A stretch of DNA of 37,681 nucleotides from an uncultured Bacteroidales bacterium (lineage in GTDB: Bacteria; Bacteroidota; Bacteroidia; Bacteroidales; UBA932): NCBI GenBank assembly GCA_900319375.1, contig ONOI01000014.1:1-37681 (forward strand), given 5' to 3'. A program made the translations under genes and the position numbers. The first letter of the stretch is position 1; every line of letters starts with the position of its first letter. The notes beneath the pieces were generated by a model, which saw only the letters and a list, made by a program, of their open reading frames with translations, had not been told where the DNA came from and did not search any database. Positions 32,470-37,681 of the stretch are shown here, piece after piece.

Positions 32470-33640
32470 TATATATCAATCTTCCGCCAATCAAGGTTTT
32501 GTACACTTTTATGTCGTTGTCGAATATTACTATGTCAGCATCGTATCCGCTTGCAAGCGATCCCTTCCTGCCTTCGAGTCCGAGGATCCTGGCCGGATTG
32601 CGGGTCATCATAGCTACGCTCTCTTCGAGAGTGGCACCCGAGAGGGCGTGCATGGTGCGGACTAGCCTGTCGGCAGTAGCAACGCTGCCCGCAAATGCCG
32701 AACGGTCGGGGAGTTTGGCGACTCCGTCTTCCACTATGACGTCCTGTCCGCGCCTGAGACTGCCGAGAAGGTAGTGGCCGTCAGGCATTCCGGCCCCGCG
32801 CATCGCATCCGTACAGAGGGTGATGCGCTCAGGCCCTTTGATCTTATAGATGAGGCGCAGGAGCGATCCTGGCAGATGAACTCCGTCGGCGATGATCTCC
32901 ACATCGACCTCGTCGTGGAGATAGCCTGCCTCCACTGCGCCCGCATAACGGAAGGCATTGCGCCTGACGACGGTCGACATGGCGCAGTAGAAATGGGTCA
33001 TAAGACTGTAGCCTACTTCGAAGGCGGCTTCACACTGCTCGCTGGTAGCGGCTGTGTGGGCGATGGAAGCGACTATCCCGCGCCGACGCAGTTCTTTGCC
33101 CAGTTCGAGCGCGCCTTCCAGTTCGGGTGCAACGCTCACGCGGACTATCTCGTCGAAGCCGTCGAGCATGGGGAGATAATTGTCCGGAGTGGGGAGCTTG
33201 AGGTATTGCGGGTCCTGGGCCCCGGCCATCTGGGCCGAGAAAAAGGGGCCCTCGAGGTGAAGGCCGACAAATTCGGCGCCTTCTGTATTGACTTCCACAG
33301 CCTGCTTGTAGATGCGGAAAGTGTTCTGGAGTTCCTCATCGGAGCAGGTCAGGGTGGTGGGCGTCATACAGGTAGTACCATGCTCAGCATGGATGCGCGC
33401 CGCGCCGAGAAAGGCATCCAGAGTGCCGTCCATAAAGTCGTGGCCGCCTCCGCCATGGACGTGGATATCAATAAAACCGGGTGAGATATAGCGTCCTCCG
33501 GCGTCAAGGTCAGGCTTGCCAGCCTGGGAAGCAGGTATCACTGCCTCTATCTTGCTGCCGCTCACAATCAGCGAGACATCGTCCCTGATGCCGCTGGGGA
33601 GTATTACGCGGCCTCCGCCGATTATTGTCTTTTTGTCCAT
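32459..33640 (-). CDS. nagA: N-acetylglucosamine-6-phosphate deacetylase
   Basis: A 393-residue amidohydrolase. Metal and catalytic residues are in place: HxH in FIDIHVHGG, the Glu of LHLEGPFF, His of SIAHTAA, His of MTHFYCAM, and Asp of TLCTDAMRG. The usual THLxNAM motif has Cys instead of Asn. It removes acetate from GlcNAc-6-phosphate in the cytosol, feeding NagB. Its start overlaps the permease gene by 19 bp and its end overlaps nagB by 11 bp. No GlcNAc kinase is in the window, so phosphorylation must be done by an enzyme encoded elsewhere or arise in the missing upstream part. Confidence 0.93.
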   Translation of the reverse strand: MDKKTIIGGGRVILPSGIRDDVSLIVSGSKIEAVIPASQAGKPDLDAGGRYISPGFIDIHVHGGGGHDFMDGTLDAFLGAARIHAEHGTTCMTPTTLTCSDEELQNTFRIYKQAVEVNTEGAEFVGLHLEGPFFSAQMAGAQDPQYLKLPTPDNYLPMLDGFDEIVRVSVAPELEGALELGKELRRRGIVASIAHTAATSEQCEAAFEVGYSLMTHFYCAMSTVVRRNAFRYAGAVEAGYLHDEVDVEIIADGVHLPGSLLRLIYKIKGPERITLCTDAMRGAGMPDGHYLLGSLRRGQDVIVEDGVAKLPDRSAFAGSVATADRLVRTMHALSGATLEESVAMMTRNPARILGLEGRKGSLASGYDADIVIFDNDIKVYKTLIGGRLIYNGN

Positions 33641-34926
33641 CTTTCTATCTTATAACCGTAAGTCGCATAGAATATGAGGTAAATGAAGCAGGGGATAAGC
33701 ACCCAATAGCCCGCCGCGAGCGAGACTTTGTCTGCCACGAGCCCGTAGATCTGAGGCATGATGGCATTGCCGCAAAGGCCCATGATCAGCAGCGAAGAGC
33801 CTGTCTTGGTGTGCCTGCCTAATCCGCGGATGGCGTGCGGCCAGATGCCCGCATAGATGAGGGCGTTGGGAAAGCCGAGCGCATTGAGAAGCAAGAGCGA
33901 CAGGGTCACCTTATGCCCGAAGAATGTCACCGGGGTGTGTAGGAATATGACTCCGAGCGAGAGCAGAAGCCCGAGCACCGTACACACTATCAGAGCGTTT
34001 TTCTGAGATATTACTCGCGGGATAAGGATGATGCCCAGGATGTAGCCAAGCATCGTGCAGGTGAGAGTGTACGACGGGAATACCTTCGCCTCAAGCATAT
34101 CCAGCCCCATCGAACCTGCATATTGGATGAGAGTGTCGATTGCGATGACCTGCGAGCCGACGTGGAAGAAGATGGCAAGCGCGCCGAGCACCAGATAGGG
34201 GTAGCTGAAGATGCTCTTGCGGTCCTCGCCGCCGCCAGCCGAAGTGTTGTCGGAGGTAGTGTCGATCTCGGGCAGCACGGAATGCCTTATAAAAATGCCG
34301 AAGGCGAGCAGCGCTGCGCCTAGAATGCTATAGGGCACGATAACTCGCCTGATAAGTTCGTCGAGCACTGCGGCCTTTGTCGCAGGGTCGAATGCTCCCT
34401 GCTCAATGAGCCTGAAAGTCTCAGCGTCGGAAGCCTTAAGGATCACTGCAGCGAACACGAGAGGCGAGATGATGCCTGCGAGTTTGTTGCAAATGCCGAC
34501 TATGCTTATACGCCTCGCGGCGCTCTCGATGGGCCCCACGATGGTTACATAGGGATTGGCTGCGGTCTGAAGTATCGCCAGGCCGGTCCCTATCATGAAC
34601 AGCCCGGCAAGGAAGATTCCGAAGGTCCGAGTGAGCGCAGCGGGCACGAACACGAACATTCCGGCCGCCATGAACATGAAGCCATACATGATTCCGCGCT
34701 TGAAGCCGACCCGGTCGAGGAGTCTGCCCGAAGGAATCGCCATCACGAAATAGGCGATGTAGAAGGCGAAGGTGACGAAGTATGACTGGAAGTGGGTGAG
34801 TTCACACGCTATCCTGAAATAGGGGCTCAGGATCGAGTTTACCCATGATACGAAGCCGAAGATGAAGAACATCGCGGCCAGGATCACCATCGAGATAACG
34901 GTCTGTTTGCGAGTAAGAGTTGTCAT
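33622..34926 (-). CDS. NagP/FucP/GluP-type sugar:H+ MFS permease
   Basis: A 434-residue inner-membrane protein with 12 predicted helices of the FucP/GluP branch of the MFS. The signature N-terminal segment FFIFGFVSWVNSILSPYFR and the loop GRLLDRVGFKRGIMYGF are clear, as is AILQTAANPYVTIVG. Family members carry fucose, glucose/galactose or GlcNAc (NagP). Position directly upstream of nagA and nagB favours N-acetylglucosamine import. The start lies 6 bp after the DUF4855 gene. The substrate is inferred. Confidence 0.9.
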   Translation of the reverse strand: MTTLTRKQTVISMVILAAMFFIFGFVSWVNSILSPYFRIACELTHFQSYFVTFAFYIAYFVMAIPSGRLLDRVGFKRGIMYGFMFMAAGMFVFVPAALTRTFGIFLAGLFMIGTGLAILQTAANPYVTIVGPIESAARRISIVGICNKLAGIISPLVFAAVILKASDAETFRLIEQGAFDPATKAAVLDELIRRVIVPYSILGAALLAFGIFIRHSVLPEIDTTSDNTSAGGGEDRKSIFSYPYLVLGALAIFFHVGSQVIAIDTLIQYAGSMGLDMLEAKVFPSYTLTCTMLGYILGIILIPRVISQKNALIVCTVLGLLLSLGVIFLHTPVTFFGHKVTLSLLLLNALGFPNALIYAGIWPHAIRGLGRHTKTGSSLLIMGLCGNAIMPQIYGLVADKVSLAAGYWVLIPCFIYLIFYATYGYKIERWTKRQ

Positions 34927-34932
34927 AGGCTG

Positions 34933-36162
34933 CTAGTGGCTGTCTCTGATAGGTCGGGTGATCACCCAGTTGCAGAATTCGTGGTAGAGCTCCTTGTCGA
35001 GGGCGTTCGAAGAGTCGCGCAGCCACTTTACGGCCCATGAGCCCTGATAGTACGCCAGGCGGCTCTTTTCCCATGCGCCGTAGTCTTTGAAGGCGTTCAT
35101 GTAGTCGCGCAGCCTGCCGGCTCTTGTTCCCCATCCCTGAATGACGTTGCCGTCAAACTCGACTTCCAGTCCCATGTTCTGGGCGATGACATCGTTTATG
35201 GCCTTGACCATCTGCGTCTGGCCCCTTACAGCATAGTCGGAATCGGAAAGCCATGCGGTATTGGGCTGCATGAAAGCGTAAGTGAAGCCGTAGTCACGCC
35301 ATTTGTTCCAGCCTTCGGCCTCGAAATAAGGGATCCAGTTGAAACTGTAGTTCATCCCCTTGAGATAGCTTCCGACGTCGCTGATAATGGCTGAAGTATG
35401 CGTAGACTTTTCGGCTACCCAATAGAAGCCCGCAAGCTCGACATTGGTGTAGTCCTGCTTGTAGAACTCCTCACGCACGCGGTCTATGTACCATTTGACG
35501 GCAGTTACGCGGTCGTTGGGAAGGTTGAAATCGAGCGTACGGCCGTCTACCTTTCCCCAATACGTGGTGCTCGAGTTGTTGTCGTAGGGATTGGCATGGG
35601 TGATAGGCTCGGGTATACCCACGATGATCTGCCGTTTGTGGGGAGGCTCACCGAGGATGGCTTTTGCCTTCTCGACGCTCTGGTCGATAGCATGGACAGC
35701 GGTATTGCGCACGAAATAGTACTTCGCAAGTTTGTCCCAGTCTTCCTGCGTGGCGCTTTTATTTATCCTCTCTTCGTTGTATGAATAGCCGGTGATGAAG
35801 GTTACTCCCGCTCCTCCGTTGGTCGCCGGATCCATGAACTCCAGGAACAGGAACGAATCGAAGAGCCAGTGGGCATATCCTTCCTTGTCTTTGTACACGA
35901 CATAGGCGTCGGTATAGTCGGTTCCCCAGACGATAGGTGAACGATGGTGACCATAGCCGTAGAGCAGCACCATGTCGGTATAGTCGGCAATCTCGGTCCG
36001 CTCCGGCTTGTCTGCGGTGGTCTGCGTGGTGTCTGCCGGAGGATCCACTGTGGTGGTATCAGTGTTTTCGTGCCTGCCCCACTGAGGAATGTCCTTGGGA
36101 TACTTCTCACCGCAGGAGAAAACGAGCAGGAGGGAAGTCAGAAGTATGAGCGTTTTTTTCAT
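34933..36162 (-). CDS. DUF4855-family lipoprotein
   Basis: A 409-residue lipoprotein (lipobox VFSC, Cys17) followed by a low-complexity Thr/Asp/Pro tether (PKDIPQWGRHENTDTTT, then VDPPADTTQTT) of about 45 residues. The domain starts near residue 58 with YTDMVLLYGYGHHRSP and HWLFDSFLFLEFM, the pattern of DUF4855 proteins of Bacteroidota and Firmicutes, which often occur with carbohydrate enzymes. Conserved acidic and aromatic residues (FDSFLFLEF, GFYWVAEK, FNWIPYFEAEGW) suggest a barrel-type glycoside-active fold, but no activity is established to my knowledge. Its first base is shared with the last base of the upstream gene stop. Tether sequence is shared with that upstream lipoprotein. Confidence 0.82.
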   Translation of the reverse strand: MKKTLILLTSLLLVFSCGEKYPKDIPQWGRHENTDTTTVDPPADTTQTTADKPERTEIADYTDMVLLYGYGHHRSPIVWGTDYTDAYVVYKDKEGYAHWLFDSFLFLEFMDPATNGGAGVTFITGYSYNEERINKSATQEDWDKLAKYYFVRNTAVHAIDQSVEKAKAILGEPPHKRQIIVGIPEPITHANPYDNNSSTTYWGKVDGRTLDFNLPNDRVTAVKWYIDRVREEFYKQDYTNVELAGFYWVAEKSTHTSAIISDVGSYLKGMNYSFNWIPYFEAEGWNKWRDYGFTYAFMQPNTAWLSDSDYAVRGQTQMVKAINDVIAQNMGLEVEFDGNVIQGWGTRAGRLRDYMNAFKDYGAWEKSRLAYYQGSWAVKWLRDSSNALDKELYHEFCNWVITRPIRDSH

Positions 36163-37547
36163 TATTTCTTATAGAAGCCTATAGTTGAAACAACAGGACG
36201 GTTTTCGGTGTTGCCGTTCATGTCTTTTTCGAGAGAGTTAAGGCGCGATCCGCCTGCCCACATGGCTGTGGAGCCGCCGCCGTCCATATTGACGGCATAG
36301 CTGCATCCCAGGCCCTTCATCACGCGGGCAAGCTGTACAAGATCCAGTCCGGTGGAAGTCTTGATGCGGCCGTCGCACACGAAGAGGATGATCTTGCCGT
36401 CGGGCAGGATACCTACTGCTGTACGATCTGCCAGCGAGCCGGGGCCGAAGATGTCGTAGGGCATGATCTCGAAGTTGTTGCGGTAGTACTCGGTGCCTTT
36501 CGCAGTTTCTGTGAAATTGAAGGGGATCTGGCCGTCGTAGAGCAGCACGGGACCCGCTCCAAGAGCCGCCGCAGGCTTCAGTCCCATCTCTTTTTCGGGC
36601 AGCAGGGCATTGGGCTGGGCATAGCGCGCTTCACCGCATACGGAAGCGAGAGGCCTGCTGTAGTAGTGGGTGGCATTCTGGTTGTCCGTCCCGGCCCACA
36701 CGACGGAAGGCTTGCCGTCGGATCCAAGCGCGAAGGTGCCTCGCGTGACAAAGTACATCACATTGTACTCGGGCGAAGAGCTCCTTAGCGAACCGCGCAC
36801 CGAAGGAACCGGATTGAGCTGGCTGCCGTTCAATACCGCATGACCTGTGTGTTTTCCGTTGTAGAAGTATCCTCCGTTGACCATGACCAGGGTCGAAGCA
36901 TCGGCCGAAGCCTGATTCTCGAGAGTCGCCGCAGCGCCCGGGACCTTGATCTTCACATCGACTGCCGAAGGGTCTGCGAGGGCATACCAGGCTTCGAAAT
37001 TCTTGCCTTCCACCTGAGTTTTGGCGTGATAGACGGTAGCGGCATCGGGAAGTCCGGCTATCGTCAGCTTTTCCCAGTCGAGCTTGATAGGCTCGGGCTG
37101 AGCAGGCACTGCAACCGTTGCCCCTTGGCTGTAGACCGTCCCCTCGGAGTTCTTCAGGTAGACATTGACCGTGGCTTCGGTATTCTGCTTCGGCAGCGGG
37201 ATAACCTGCATCAGGGATGCTCCTCCCTCGGGAAGAGCCGGGCCCGGATAGTAAGCTCCTTCATAGAAAAGTCCGTAGGAGTCGGATCCGCTCACGGCGG
37301 CACTGATCGAATAAGTGACGGCGATGCCGCAGTAATCAGCCTCAGCGGCCGATATGGACAGGTCTTCGGAATAGTTGAGAGTATCTTCGACCGGTTCGGG
37401 AGGAGTCGGAGGAAGAGGCGGGGTAGTAGTGTCTGCGGGTTCAGTGCCGTGCTTGCCCCACTCGGGAATAGCCTTAGGAGTTTTATCTTCGCATCCTGCC
37501 AGTGCGATAACAGAGGCAAGGACGAGCGCCATGCATCTTATTTCCAT
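36162..37547 (-). CDS. Phosphodiester glycosidase (NAGPA-type) lipoprotein
   Basis: 461 residues. Lipobox ALAGC (Cys19) followed by acidic residues (CED), as in Bacteroidota surface-exported lipoproteins, then a Pro/Thr tether (residues about 24-56), a beta-sandwich region (about 60-150), and a C-terminal NAGPA domain: NGGYF (224-228), RTAVG (375-379), CDGR (391-394) and NMDGGGSTAMW (420-430). Known family members remove GlcNAc linked by a phosphodiester, such as the mammalian uncovering enzyme acting on lysosomal glycans. Linkage to nagP-nagA-nagB fits release of GlcNAc. It overlaps the preceding gene by 10 bp. ATG 37547 is preferred over 37532 because it supplies the positive residue of the signal. 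Confidence 0.87.
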   Translation of the reverse strand: MEIRCMALVLASVIALAGCEDKTPKAIPEWGKHGTEPADTTTPPLPPTPPEPVEDTLNYSEDLSISAAEADYCGIAVTYSISAAVSGSDSYGLFYEGAYYPGPALPEGGASLMQVIPLPKQNTEATVNVYLKNSEGTVYSQGATVAVPAQPEPIKLDWEKLTIAGLPDAATVYHAKTQVEGKNFEAWYALADPSAVDVKIKVPGAAATLENQASADASTLVMVNGGYFYNGKHTGHAVLNGSQLNPVPSVRGSLRSSSPEYNVMYFVTRGTFALGSDGKPSVVWAGTDNQNATHYYSRPLASVCGEARYAQPNALLPEKEMGLKPAAALGAGPVLLYDGQIPFNFTETAKGTEYYRNNFEIMPYDIFGPGSLADRTAVGILPDGKIILFVCDGRIKTSTGLDLVQLARVMKGLGCSYAVNMDGGGSTAMWAGGSRLNSLEKDMNGNTENRPVVSTIGFYKK

Positions 37548-37681
37548 ATCTTGAGAGCTTTTCTTGCGTCTATGACTACATTTCTGCCGTCAGGCAGGCT
37601 TACTTTATGGGACTTGAAGTCCATGTTGACAAGTACGTATACGTCGCGGCCTTTGATGGTTGTCCATTTGGCTCCGTCCAG
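37538..37681 (-). CDS. 3' end of an unknown gene (truncated by window edge)
   Basis: An open frame continues to the window edge. Its last 47 residues (LDGAKWTTIKGRDVYVLVN, then ...VSLPDGRNVVIDARKALKIWK) look like a terminal beta domain, such as those at the ends of glycoside hydrolases, but no family can be named. It overlaps the NAGPA-type gene start by 10 bp, so it is the upstream operon partner. Confidence 0.6.
   Translation of the reverse strand: MDGAKWTTIKGRDVYVLVNMDFKSHKVSLPDGRNVVIDARKALKIWK

Noticed and set aside
1..37681. CRISPR arrays, tRNA or rRNA genes, insertion sequence transposases, integrases
   Set aside because: None recognised by eye in sequence or translated frames. The three malQ-end copies are too few and too unevenly spaced to be a CRISPR array.

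Overview
The window is a moderately GC-rich stretch of a Bacteroidales chromosome. Evidence: a fused SecDF, a SusC/SusD/SusE-type starch locus, serine palmitoyltransferase, NagP/NagA/NagB, many Bacteroidota-style lipoprotein signals, and repeated TAnnTTTG -7 boxes instead of sigma70-type promoters. The genus cannot be fixed from sequence alone. A gut or rumen lineage near Rikenellaceae/UBA932 is a guess.

Layout, left to right. 1-597 has no convincing gene but carries short direct and inverted repeats. secDF (652-3669, minus) is divergent from a plus-strand operon encoding a PD40-type exported protein, an NfeD-like protein and the flotillin-like FloA (3801-6565). Then comes an accessory zone, 6562-8630. 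It holds two displaced copies of the 3' end of malQ, an orphan HigA-type antitoxin, a barstar-family immunity gene, a 31-codon remnant of a barnase-like RNase and an AT-rich hypothetical exported protein. I read this zone as two successive islets inserted at the malQ 3' end, each leaving the old malQ terminus further left.

8616-22311 (all minus) is a starch utilisation locus: susC, susD, a SusE/F-like binding lipoprotein, susG, an unusual lipoprotein with two complete GH13 catalytic domains, and malQ. A SLC45-type MFS sugar transporter lies upstream. Starch would be bound and cut at the surface by SusD/SusE/SusG, imported by SusC, processed by the double amylase and MalQ, and transported inward by the MFS protein. 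A terminator followed by a new promoter separates susCDE from susG onward.

23744-25739 is a two-gene operon of serine palmitoyltransferase and an SDR that is a good candidate for 3-ketosphinganine reductase.

25839-37681 (all minus) is one tightly packed operon, with most junctions overlapping or under 15 bp. In transcription order it encodes the 3' end of an unknown protein, a NAGPA-type phosphodiester glycosidase lipoprotein, a DUF4855 lipoprotein, a NagP-like permease, NagA, a NagB-like deaminase with altered active-site residues, four exported Gfo/Idh/MocA proteins, an ApbE-like flavin transferase and a small two-helix membrane protein. I infer a catabolic system for an N-acetylhexosamine-containing, possibly phosphodiester-linked or chemically masked, glycan. 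It is the best candidate here for an undescribed pathway. The malQ-end islets are the best candidate for an undescribed mobile or recombination phenomenon.
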